Below the pieces are notes generated by a model that worked only from the letters and a program-made list of their open reading frames with translations, was not told the origin of the DNA and ran no database searches. A stretch of 64,000 nt of DNA, taken from Paenibacillus melissococcoides. Lineage in GTDB: Bacteria; Bacillota; Bacilli; Paenibacillales; Paenibacillaceae. Numbering within the stretch: the first letter of the stretch is position 1; each line of letters opens with the position of its first letter. The DNA lies in assembly GCA_944800085.1 (NCBI GenBank), contig CALYLO010000002.1, positions 620,001-684,000 of the forward strand, given 5' to 3'. Below, piece by piece: positions 54,936 to 62,817 of this stretch. The position numbers and the translations under genes are program-made.

Positions 54936-56669
54936 ATGACGGAACAGAAGCAAACGGTAGGATGGACACCACACGGAACAGACCAAGCGGCCGGGGCCGA
55001 GGCGATCCGGGAAGCGGAACGCTGGCAGCGGCTCAAGCAGGAGATTATGGACGCGTCCCCTTCCCTGGGCATCGACCAGGTCGGCTTCACGACGGCAGAC
55101 CCGTTCACCGAATTGAAGGCGCGCCTGCAGCATTCCATCGATCAAGGCTATGCGTCCGGGTTCGAGGAGCCGGACCTCGACAAGCGGACACAGCCTGCGC
55201 TGCTGCTCGACGGGGCGCGCTCCATTATCGCGATCGCGGTCGCTTATCCGTCCAAGCTGGAGGGCGGTCCGAAGTCGGAGCCGGGCGCGTACCGGGGAAT
55301 GTTCGCCCGGACCGCATGGGGATTGGACTACCACCAGGTGCTGAGGGACCGGCTGCAGCGGCTGGAGCAGTTCCTGCGCGAGCGGGTGCCGGAGGTGCGG
55401 GTGAAGAGCATGGTCGACACGGGCGAGCTGTGCGACCGGGCGGTCGCCGAGCGATCCGGCATCGGCTTCAGCGGCAAAAACTGCTCGATTATTTCCCCGA
55501 AATGGGGCTCGTGGATCTACTTAGGGGAAATGATTACGAATCTGCCGCTGCCGCCGGATCACCCGCTGACCGAAGATTGCGGGGAATGCACGCGCTGCCT
55601 CGATGCCTGCCCGACGGGAGCCTTCGTCGGTCCCGGGCAGCTCAATGCGCAGCGCTGCATCTCGTTCCAGACGCAGTCGAAGGAGATGCTGCCGCATGAG
55701 ATGATGGTCAAGATAGGCAACCGGCTGTACGGCTGCGATACTTGCCAGATCGTATGCCCGAAGAACCGTGGTCTGAATTGGACCCATCATGCCGAGATGC
55801 AGCCCGATCCGGAGCAGGCGAAGCCGCTGCTCGTGCCGCTGCTGTCGCTGTCGAACCGGGAATTCAAGTCGCAGTTCGGCAGCAGCGCGGCGGCGTGGCG
55901 CGGGAAGAAGCCGATCCAGCGCAACGCGATCGCGGCGCTCGGCAATTTCCGCGACCGCCAGGCCGTCCCGGCCTTGGAAGGGCTGCTGCGCGCGGATGAG
56001 CGGCCGGATATCCGCGCCGCCGCGGCTTGGGCGCTCGGCCAGATCGGCGGGCCGGACGCCAAGCGCATATTGAAGGCGGCGCTAAGCCGCGAGGAGGAAC
56101 CGAAGGTGAAGGAAGCTGTGATGCAAGCGCAGGAGCGCGCCGAAGCTCAGCAAGAGCCGCTGTATGTGCAGGAGATGGAGAGCCCGCTCGGGCCGTTGAC
56201 ATTGGCCGCGACCGCGACCGGATTGTTCGCGATCGAGTTCGGGGACGCGCTGTCGGCGGCGGAAGGGCTCCAGCGGCGGGCCGCCCGCAGCTACGGCCGC
56301 GCCGTCCTGCAGCGCCATCCGGAGCGGCTGCAGGAGGCCAAGCGGCAGTTGGAGGAGTATTTCGCGGGAACGCGCCGCGAGTTCGATCTGACGCTCGATA
56401 TCCAAGGGACGCCGTTCCAGCGGCAGGTATGGCAAGCCTTGGCCGAGATCCCATACGGGGAGACCCGGTCCTACAAGCAGATTGCGGAAGCGATCGGGAA
56501 TCCGGGGGCGGTGCGGGCCGTCGGCGGAGCGAATAATCGCAATCCGCTCTCCATTATCGTGCCCTGCCACCGCGTGATCGGAGCCGACGGCAAGCTGGTC
56601 GGGTATGGCGGCGGCATGGACAAGAAAATCACCCTGCTCCGTCTCGAGGGCATTCCTTGCGGGCCATGA
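54936..56669 (+). CDS. queG: QueG-Ogt fusion: epoxyqueuosine reductase plus methylated-DNA methyltransferase
   Basis: The 577-residue protein starts at ATG 54936, six bases after AAGGAGGTGA. Residues about 1-400 are QueG: the cobalamin-binding region, then two 4Fe-4S motifs (EDCGECTRCLDACPTGAF; YGCDTCQIVCPKN) and HEAT-like repeats (PIQRNAIAALGNFRDRQAVP). QueG reduces epoxyqueuosine to queuosine in tRNA. From about residue 415 (LYVQEMESPLGPLTLAATATG) there is a complete O6-alkylguanine-DNA methyltransferase ending with IPCGP, with helix-turn-helix and active-site PCHRVIG. No stop or ribosome binding site separates the parts. The fusion may be real or reflect a lost stop. Confidence 0.92.
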   Translation: MTEQKQTVGWTPHGTDQAAGAEAIREAERWQRLKQEIMDASPSLGIDQVGFTTADPFTELKARLQHSIDQGYASGFEEPDLDKRTQPALLLDGARSIIAIAVAYPSKLEGGPKSEPGAYRGMFARTAWGLDYHQVLRDRLQRLEQFLRERVPEVRVKSMVDTGELCDRAVAERSGIGFSGKNCSIISPKWGSWIYLGEMITNLPLPPDHPLTEDCGECTRCLDACPTGAFVGPGQLNAQRCISFQTQSKEMLPHEMMVKIGNRLYGCDTCQIVCPKNRGLNWTHHAEMQPDPEQAKPLLVPLLSLSNREFKSQFGSSAAAWRGKKPIQRNAIAALGNFRDRQAVPALEGLLRADERPDIRAAAAWALGQIGGPDAKRILKAALSREEEPKVKEAVMQAQERAEAQQEPLYVQEMESPLGPLTLAATATGLFAIEFGDALSAAEGLQRRAARSYGRAVLQRHPERLQEAKRQLEEYFAGTRREFDLTLDIQGTPFQRQVWQALAEIPYGETRSYKQIAEAIGNPGAVRAVGGANNRNPLSIIVPCHRVIGADGKLVGYGGGMDKKITLLRLEGIPCGP

Positions 56670-56703
56670 GCCGCAGGGCGAATCCAGGACAGATTCCATT
56701 CGT

Positions 56704-56732
56704 TTGTCATATTGGAAGGGACATGCTATCAT
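56704..56732 (+). promoter_or_regulatory. Promoter of the yneF leader
   Basis: TTGTCA (56704-56709), a 17-base spacer and TATCAT (56727-56732). About 135 bases of leader to yneF contain a weak hairpin (AAAAGCCGG ... CGGTTTTT, about 56791-56822) that could attenuate. Confidence 0.6.
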
Positions 56733-56868
56733 AATGGCGGACGAGTTCCGCGAAGCCATGCCTTCTCACGGATAGATCGAAGTGAGTGTTCAAAAGCCGG
56801 GCTTCCTCGAAAGTCGGTTTTTGAATGACCTCATCTAACTAATTTTTTGTTGGGGTGACCATAAGCAG

Positions 56869-57075
56869 ATGATTTGGGTTGTAGGGATTATCGCACTCAT
56901 TGTGGGTGTCATTATCGGCTTTGCCGGAGGGGTGTTCTACCTGCGCAAACAGATGGAGAAGATGCAATCGGATCCGCAAATGCTTCAAAAGATGGCAAAG
57001 CAAATGGGCTACAATTTGAATGCGAAGCAGATGCAGCAAGCTCAGAAAATGATGCAAAAAAATAAGAGAAAATGA
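56869..57075 (+). CDS. yneF: YneF-family small membrane protein
   Basis: The 68-residue protein has one N-terminal transmembrane helix (VVGIIALIVGVIIGFAGGVF) followed by a charged Met/Gln/Lys-rich helix (MLQKMAKQMGYNLNAKQMQQ), the pattern of the conserved Bacillota UPF0154/YneF family. Ribosome binding site GGGGTG. Function unknown; widely conserved. Confidence 0.9.
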   Translation: MIWVVGIIALIVGVIIGFAGGVFYLRKQMEKMQSDPQMLQKMAKQMGYNLNAKQMQQAQKMMQKNKRK

Positions 57076-57128
57076 AATAACGGAACGGCCCGCGTCCATG
57101 GGCACGTTAGGCGGGAGGAGGCACGATT

Positions 57129-57722
57129 ATGGCTGGCTTGAAAGACTATGTCAATTCAAAAGTCGGGGAGAATCGCGAGAAGATCGAACATCACGTAAAA
57201 GAAATTTTAAGGCTGATCGGCGAGGATGTCGATCGGGAAGGCCTGAAGGAGACGCCGGCGCGTGTCACCCGCATGTACGAAGAGATCTTCGGCGGGTATG
57301 AGGTCGACCCGCGCGACGTGCTCGGGGTGACCTTCGACGAAGCCCATGAGGAGCTCGTCATCGTCAAGGACATTACGTATTACAGCTTGTGCGAGCATCA
57401 TATGGCGCCGTTCTTCGGCAAGGTGCATATCGGCTATATTCCAAGCGGACAGGTGGCCGGCCTGAGCAAGCTGGCGCGGCTGGTCGAAGCGGTCACGCGC
57501 CGTCTGCAGGTGCAGGAACGGGTCACATCGGAAATCGCGGATATTATGGAAGAAGTGTTGAAGCCGCACGGCGTGATGGTGGTCGTCGAGGGCGAGCATT
57601 TGTGCATGTGTTCCCGCGGCGTCAAGAAGCCTGGCAGCAAGACGGTTACGATGTCGACGCGGGGCAGCTTCAAGAGCGATGCGGCGCAGCGCGCGGAATT
57701 TTTGTCACTGATTAAGCAGTAA
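57129..57722 (+). CDS. folE: GTP cyclohydrolase I
   Basis: The 197-residue enzyme makes 7,8-dihydroneopterin triphosphate from GTP, the first step toward folate (and queuosine precursors). Signature blocks are [20 protein letters not shown] (zinc Cys and His), [20 protein letters not shown] and the second zinc Cys in [12 protein letters not shown] 57129 follows GGGAGGAGG. Confidence 0.96.
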   Translation: MAGLKDYVNSKVGENREKIEHHVKEILRLIGEDVDREGLKETPARVTRMYEEIFGGYEVDPRDVLGVTFDEAHEELVIVKDITYYSLCEHHMAPFFGKVHIGYIPSGQVAGLSKLARLVEAVTRRLQVQERVTSEIADIMEEVLKPHGVMVVVEGEHLCMCSRGVKKPGSKTVTMSTRGSFKSDAAQRAEFLSLIKQ

Positions 57723-57756
57723 ATTGGTGCTTTAGGGTTTGAGCAGAACCAATGGA

Positions 57757-57787
57757 ACCCGTTCCGGGCAAAGGGGCGGGTTTTTTG
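57757..57787 (+). terminator. Terminator of folE
   Basis: AACCCGTTCC pairs with GGGGCGGGTT and is followed by a T run. It lies 34 bases past the folE stop. Confidence 0.85.
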
Positions 57788-57886
57788 CTTGGCTTGTAGC
57801 AAAGGTTGAGAGGGACGAGGCGTTTTTTGGATTAAGGCGCGCTTGCGGCAGAGCGCAGCATGGAAGAGGAGGACGAAGGAAATTCT

Positions 57887-58948
57887 ATGGCAAAGACGGA
57901 TGTAGAACAGACGGAACGCAACGAAGAAGCGGTGGAGTTAACCGAAGAGCAGGCGGAATGGCATCGCCTCTATGAAGCGGCGGCGGCTTTCAAGAAGCAA
58001 GGAAGCTGGAAGTGGGTGTCCGACTCCGAAATCTTCGGCGTATGCAACCCGGAGGATGGAGAGGTCGGCTACTGCACCATTATGGGATCGAACGAAGAGC
58101 TGTTCGGCCTGGCCGTTTTCCGCGGCGGCGAAGGGCTGGAGAGCCTGCGGGACATGATGCTGGAGCAGGACGATCATTATGCTTGGCTGAACCGGCAAAA
58201 ATGCATGATGGTGACGTTCGAGGACCGGACCGATCTGGACAAGCAGGATCTGGCGCAAATCAAAGAGCTTGGCTTCCGCTTCCGCGGCCGCAACGCCTGG
58301 CCGCTGTTCCGGGCCTATGACCCGGGGCTTGTACCATGGACGCTTGACCGGAAGCAGGTCCGCTTCCTGACGAACGCCTTGGAGCAAGCGGTGGAGCTGG
58401 CCGCCCGATGCAAGAAGGACGAGCGGCTGCTCGTGCCGCCGGTCTCCGGCCAACTGTTGGTCCGCGCGCAGGAGAACGGGGAATGGAGCGAAGGCTGGCG
58501 CGATCCCGAATTCGTCCTGAAGCGCCCGGCGAAGTATGAATACAGCGACGATGCGAAGCTGACGGACCTGGTGCGCCGCATTCCGGAGAAGCGGGGGCAG
58601 TGGGAGACCGATTATTTCTTCGCTCCCGTCGCGGTGCAGGGCGAGGCGGAGCGGCCGTATTACCCGCGGCTCTGCCTGTGGGTGGATCGGCAGACCCGCA
58701 GCGCGGTCGGCTTCCATGTCGCTTATGAAGGGAATTACGAGCAGGAATTCATTGATCATATGATTAAGCTAATCGAGGAGAAAGGGGCGCGCCCGCAAAA
58801 GCTCATTATCCGGTCGAACGAAGGCCTGGATCTGTTCGAGAAGACGGCGCAGCGCCTGAAAATCAAAATCGAACGCGAGCCGCGCCTCATCTATCTGGAG
58901 GAGGCCCAGGCGGATCTGTTCGATTATTTCGCGCAGCACGAAGCTTGA
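57887..58948 (+). CDS. Uncharacterised soluble protein (DUF6930-like)
   Basis: The 353-residue protein begins at ATG 57887 (GAAGGAAATT upstream; an in-frame ATG at 57860 is possible). It is mostly acidic and helical with no transmembrane segment, no metal motif and no nucleotide-binding loop. Patterns such as RFRGRNAWPLFRAYDPGLVPW, TDYFFAPVAVQGEAERPYYP and VDRQTRSAVGFHVAYEG resemble a group of Bacillota proteins annotated as DUF6930. Function unknown. The last about 50 residues (RPQKLIIRSNEGLDLFEKTA...) look like a compact alpha/beta unit. Confidence 0.75.
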   Translation: MAKTDVEQTERNEEAVELTEEQAEWHRLYEAAAAFKKQGSWKWVSDSEIFGVCNPEDGEVGYCTIMGSNEELFGLAVFRGGEGLESLRDMMLEQDDHYAWLNRQKCMMVTFEDRTDLDKQDLAQIKELGFRFRGRNAWPLFRAYDPGLVPWTLDRKQVRFLTNALEQAVELAARCKKDERLLVPPVSGQLLVRAQENGEWSEGWRDPEFVLKRPAKYEYSDDAKLTDLVRRIPEKRGQWETDYFFAPVAVQGEAERPYYPRLCLWVDRQTRSAVGFHVAYEGNYEQEFIDHMIKLIEEKGARPQKLIIRSNEGLDLFEKTAQRLKIKIEREPRLIYLEEAQADLFDYFAQHEA

Positions 58949-59522
58949 TTGCCATACCGGGCGTTCTTGCAGGATGCTCGGCACCCAATGGGAGTGTCTC
59001 ATAGGCATTGCAAAATGATTGAGGTGACGAGTTAACAGAGAATGTGGATGCGGGAAAAACGGCGGAGGAGGATGAAGCAGTGAAATGCTGCGTGGATACA
59101 GCAATTTCTGCTCTTTCAGCCGCTATTTGATGAAATTCCTGCAAAAATACATTATTTTCACACTAGCGTTGCATCGAGCGGTTAGTTCATAATCTAATTT
59201 CAATTAACATCAATATATGATATATATTTACATTTGCGATGTCCGCGCTAAGTCTAAAAAAGTCGAGCTGGAAACAGACCCTACGCGTTATCCATTATAT
59301 GTAAAAATCGTTTTCGTTTGTCATTACGTCACAATCAGTCTCGGTTTCATCGACTTTGTTGCCTTTTTCGGACGTCTCCCATTTCGCTTTGGTCGACCTC
59401 TAGATGTTCGAGTCGGCTTGCGGTTGAGTGCAGCGATCAAATTTTCCCATGGTTTTTCCGCATAGATGCGAATCAACTGGAGGAGGTCCCATGTCGACTT
59501 TTTACAGTCCAGTGTTAATTTA

Positions 59523-61146
59523 GGGCTTGCTGAACAATCATTTTTCTAAGGTTTTACAAGGATTTCTGGACTCTAACTCGAAATAAAATGCAAGGAAAAT
59601 GCGAATTTCTTGCAAAAAATCGTGCACGTGGAGTGAACCAACATGTATCGTAGAACCGAAAGCCAGCTTCAGTTGTTCGAAGATTTCTACTTGCCGTTTG
59701 GCGGTAAATTAAATAAGGAGAACCGTTGGGTTCAACTGGCCGCTATCATCCCGTGGTGGCGGGCAGAAGAATTCTACGCGAAGTCGTTCAAGAAATCAAT
59801 GCGCGGTCAGATCCCTTTGTCTGTTCGTATGGCTTTGGGAGCGCTGTACATTCAGGAACGTATGCAGCTCGATGATCGAGAGACGGTCCAGCAGATCGCC
59901 GAAAATCCGTACTACCAGTACTTCCTTGGGCTGCCGGCGTTCCAAGATAAGCCTCCGTTCCATCACTCGCTGTTGACCCATTTCCGCAAGCGATTGGGTG
60001 CGGATGTCATTGAACGAATCAACGATTGGATTTTGGAAGAGGACGCAGAGCGAAAGAAACAGGAACAAAACAAGAGCGATCCTCAAGATCCTCCAGGCAG
60101 CGGCCATGGCTCTGATGGAACATCCGTTAATGAAGACGGCAAAAGCAAAGAGAAACCATGCAACAAAGGCACCTTGATGCTCGACGCGACCTGCGCACCG
60201 GCCGACATCTCGTATCCGACCGATTTGAAATTATTGAACGAGGCGCGGGAAAAACTCGAAGCGATCATCGATGTTCTGCACGAGCCTTTCGTCGGGAAGG
60301 CCAAGAAACCGAGAACGTATCGTCAAACCGCCCGCAAATGCTACCTCGAGATCGCCAAGAAACGGCGAACGGGTGCCAAATCCATCCGGAAAGCGGTTGG
60401 CAAACAGCTTCGTTATGTTTCGCGTAATCTTGGCATCATCGAAATGCTGGCAGCGAAAAGCAGCTTGAATCAACTGGGTTCGCAGCAGTATCGGCAATTG
60501 CTCGTCATTTCCGAGCTGTATCGTCAACAGCAAGAGATGTACGACAAACGGACACACTCGGTGGAAGATCGAATCGTCAGTCTTTCCCAACCGCATGTAC
60601 GGCCGATTGTCCGCGGGAAAGTGAATGCTCCCGTCGAGTTTGGAGCAAAGCTGGCGATCAGTCTGGTGGATGGTTACGCTCGGATGGAGAAGCTGTCCTG
60701 GGATAACTTCAACGAAAGCATGACACTGAAAGCTTCCGTGGAGTCGTTCGTCCAGCGATATGGATGTTATCCGGAAGCCATTCTAGCCGACCAAATCTAC
60801 CGAAACCGGGAGAACCTTCGCTATTGTAAGGAGCACGGCATCCGTCTGAGTGGTCCAAACTTAGGACGTCCGAAGAAAGAAGCGGAACCAGAACGGAACC
60901 AGGCCAGACAGGATGCTTCAATGCGTAACGCGATCGAAGGAAAATTCGGAGAAGGCAAACGCTCCTACGGACTGGGGCGTATTCGAGCACGCCTTCGAGA
61001 GACAAGCGAAACGGTCATTGCTCTGCAACTGCTTGTTATGAATCTCGAACGCAAGCTGCGCGTTCTCTTTTTGCCGATTTTCAGACTGCTGCTGAATCTG
61101 TGCCGTCAGCCTCTGTGGCCTAAAAGGCAATATGTTCAGCAAGCCC
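59523..61146. mobile_element. Nested IS5/IS1182-like insertion sequence (about 1624 bp)
   Basis: Inverted ends GGGCTTGCTGAACA / TGTTCAGCAAGCCC bound the element. A 7-base duplication TAATTTA (59516-59522 and 61147-61153) flanks it inside the IS4 copy; assigning the terminal A/T to the element would shrink it to five bases. One transposase gene on the plus strand. Family by transposase type; exact family not certain. Confidence 0.9.
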
Positions 61147-61154
61147 TAATTTAA
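59643..61154 (+). CDS. IS5/IS1182-like DDE transposase
   Basis: The 503-residue transposase starts at ATG 59643 behind GGAGTGA. It has an N-terminal DUF772-type domain (SVRMALGALYIQERMQLDDR, PYYQYFLGLPAFQDKPPFHH) and catalytic-type segments LMLDATCAPADISYPTD and AILADQIYRNREN. YGLGRIRARLRETSETVIAL lies near the C-terminus. The stop codon (TAA 61152-61154) lies in the duplicated target, not in the element, so the last residues depend on the insertion site. Apparently intact. Confidence 0.9.
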   Translation: MYRRTESQLQLFEDFYLPFGGKLNKENRWVQLAAIIPWWRAEEFYAKSFKKSMRGQIPLSVRMALGALYIQERMQLDDRETVQQIAENPYYQYFLGLPAFQDKPPFHHSLLTHFRKRLGADVIERINDWILEEDAERKKQEQNKSDPQDPPGSGHGSDGTSVNEDGKSKEKPCNKGTLMLDATCAPADISYPTDLKLLNEAREKLEAIIDVLHEPFVGKAKKPRTYRQTARKCYLEIAKKRRTGAKSIRKAVGKQLRYVSRNLGIIEMLAAKSSLNQLGSQQYRQLLVISELYRQQQEMYDKRTHSVEDRIVSLSQPHVRPIVRGKVNAPVEFGAKLAISLVDGYARMEKLSWDNFNESMTLKASVESFVQRYGCYPEAILADQIYRNRENLRYCKEHGIRLSGPNLGRPKKEAEPERNQARQDASMRNAIEGKFGEGKRSYGLGRIRARLRETSETVIALQLLVMNLERKLRVLFLPIFRLLLNLCRQPLWPKRQYVQQALI

Positions 61155-62549
61155 TCAGCAAACAGAGAGCATACGCGATTAAAGCAATATACATTTGGTT
61201 CCAAATCGCTTCGGCCGTATAACCGTGGGGTTTTACCAATCGAATATGCTGCTTGACCCATTTAAAAAACAACTCAATATGCCAGCGATTTCGATAAATC
61301 TCGGCAATTTGATGTGCGGATAAGTCAAATCGATTCGTTACAATTCGATAGGTACGCCCTTGGTCATCCTTAAACTCAATCAAACGCAGAACCGCTGGCA
61401 GCTCCGGCATCGTCACATCAGCATCAAGGATAAACCCATTCTGCCTTTTGGGGAGGTCTCTTTTTCTGATGATCGTTAACCGGCTCTTTTGCTTGACGCG
61501 GCAAACAAATTTAATCTTATCCTCTACCCATTTCTGAAAATGGTCGTATACCTGGTATCCTCGGTCCATCACGTAGGTCGCATCTTTATCCACTGTAAAT
61601 TCCAACACGACTTCATGATCGGCTACATCTTTGGTTGAAGCGACGATCTTGTCTGGATACATCGTTTTGGAGTCCGCAACGACCAAGGAGGTGTGCATCT
61701 TCACGCCATGGCTACTTTTGGAACAATAGGACCATTTCGCGAGAATGGGAGGTAGTGTAATTCCCGATGAATCGATTAGCTTGAGTTTCCCAATACCAGG
61801 CGTAATGCCGCGTTTCCCTTTTGTAAGTTGCTTGATTCGATCAATGAGCGAGAAAAAGAGCGTCTGAAGATACTCCATAGGCAGCCGTTTCAGCTTCCGC
61901 GATAGTTGAGAAGCGCTTATGCTCTTGAGACCCAGAAGATCTTGAAATTCAGGATTAGCCGCTACATGCTCTGACATGACTTTGTATGAGTCTCGTTGCT
62001 GAAGCTGTGCCTCTACAAATAAGAGTGTCGAAGAGCCGACAAACAGCTTTTGGGCCCGGTAATCCAATGACTCGTGTCGAGTAGAATGGACATGTAACCA
62101 TTTTAGGCATTGACAAATGACGTTATGATTCGGTACGTTATCCATAAGAAATCTCCTTTGTTGAGGCGTTTTATGGATAACGTTAGGGTAACTCAACAAT
62201 AGGAGATTTCTTTATTTTTGTCCATGAATATAGTTCAATAAGTTACAAATATAGAGACTTATGGGATAGAAATTTTCGTAAAAAGATTGATGCAACGCTA
62301 GTGTTATTTTCAACGATTTTTTCTTTTATCGATTGGATAGTCAGAAATTGATGCCGTTTTGCAGGATTCCCTGTAACGGAGTCCACGTCATAAAGGAAAG
62401 GTGAATTTTTGCAGTTTTTCGGCGAGTCGAGCTTTGAGAATCAAGGGGGGACTGTCTCACTGTAGTGAAATACTACTTTTGGGACATCCCCGTTTTTTTG
62501 GTTGAGGCGGGATATTGGGCCAGGCATCTTTTTACTTCGCATACATCCA

Positions 62550-62578
62550 TTGACGGAAATAGGCCCAGTCGCTACAAT
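62550..62578 (+). promoter_or_regulatory. Promoter of the adenine deaminase leader
   Basis: TTGACG (62550-62555), 17 bases, TACAAT (62573-62578). Transcription would begin about 15 bases before the purine aptamer. Confidence 0.8.
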
Positions 62579-62598
62579 GTAGAGAATTGAATAGGATA

Positions 62599-62672
62599 GT
62601 CTTCGTATAATTTTGGAAATATGGTCCAACCGTCTCTACCAAACTACCGTAAATAGTTTGACTACGAGGAAG
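62599..62672 (+). ncRNA. Purine riboswitch aptamer, guanine type
   Basis: All purine-aptamer parts are present. P1 is TCTTCGTA (62600-62607) with TACGAGGA (62663-62670). P2 is TTGGA/TCCAA with the AATATGG loop, and J2/3 contains TCTACC. P3 is AAACTA/TAGTTT with the CCGTAAA loop. The specificity base after the second P3 strand (62662, in GACTACG) is C, which selects guanine or hypoxanthine; adenine sensors have U. Confidence 0.95.
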
Positions 62673-62733
62673 AGAATGCCTGCCGCGGAGGATGGATCCC
62701 CGCTGGGACAGGCTGTTCTTGATCCTTGCCGTC

Positions 62734-62763
62734 AAACTCTAGTTGCTGGACTAGAGTTTTTTT
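62734..62763 (+). terminator. Riboswitch expression-platform terminator
   Basis: AAACTCTAGT / ACTAGAGTTT, a perfect 10-bp stem with TGCTGG loop and seven T, 60 bases after the aptamer and 54 bases before the gene. Ligand binding would favour it and turn the gene off. Confidence 0.9.
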
Positions 62764-62817
62764 GTTGTACTCGGATCGCGCTAGTATCCTACAAAAAGCA
62801 AAGGAATGTGAAATCGT

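Larger units (their letters stand above)
59324..62145 (-). pseudogene. Transposase of the second IS4 copy, split by nested IS
   Basis: ATG 62145 to about 61147 encodes the first about 333 residues, identical to the intact copy through the YREK region and YIALIAYALCLLIKL. It then reads into the nested element (GLAEHIAF) and stops at 61120. The C-terminal basic part is stranded at 59324-59522. Probably inactive. Confidence 0.92.
59161..62303. mobile_element. IS4-family element, second copy, interrupted by another IS (3143 bp in total)
   Basis: Perfect ends match the intact copy (inverted repeats CACTAGCGTTGCATC). It is flanked by a 9-bp duplication TTATTTTCA (59152-59160 and 62304-62312). Its length equals 1512 + 1624 + 7 bases, exactly as expected for one nested insertion. 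Confidence 0.95.
59071..62490 (+). repeat. Dispersed repeat, copy 2, split by the IS4 element
   Basis: The repeat described at 15010-15275 recurs here. 59071-59160 is its left part and 62313-62490 its right part. The IS4 copy with its 9-bp duplication TTATTTTCA sits between. The right end carries the same terminal hairpin (ACTGTCTCACTGTAGT ... GGGACATCC). The left part overlaps no functional gene. Confidence 0.75.
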
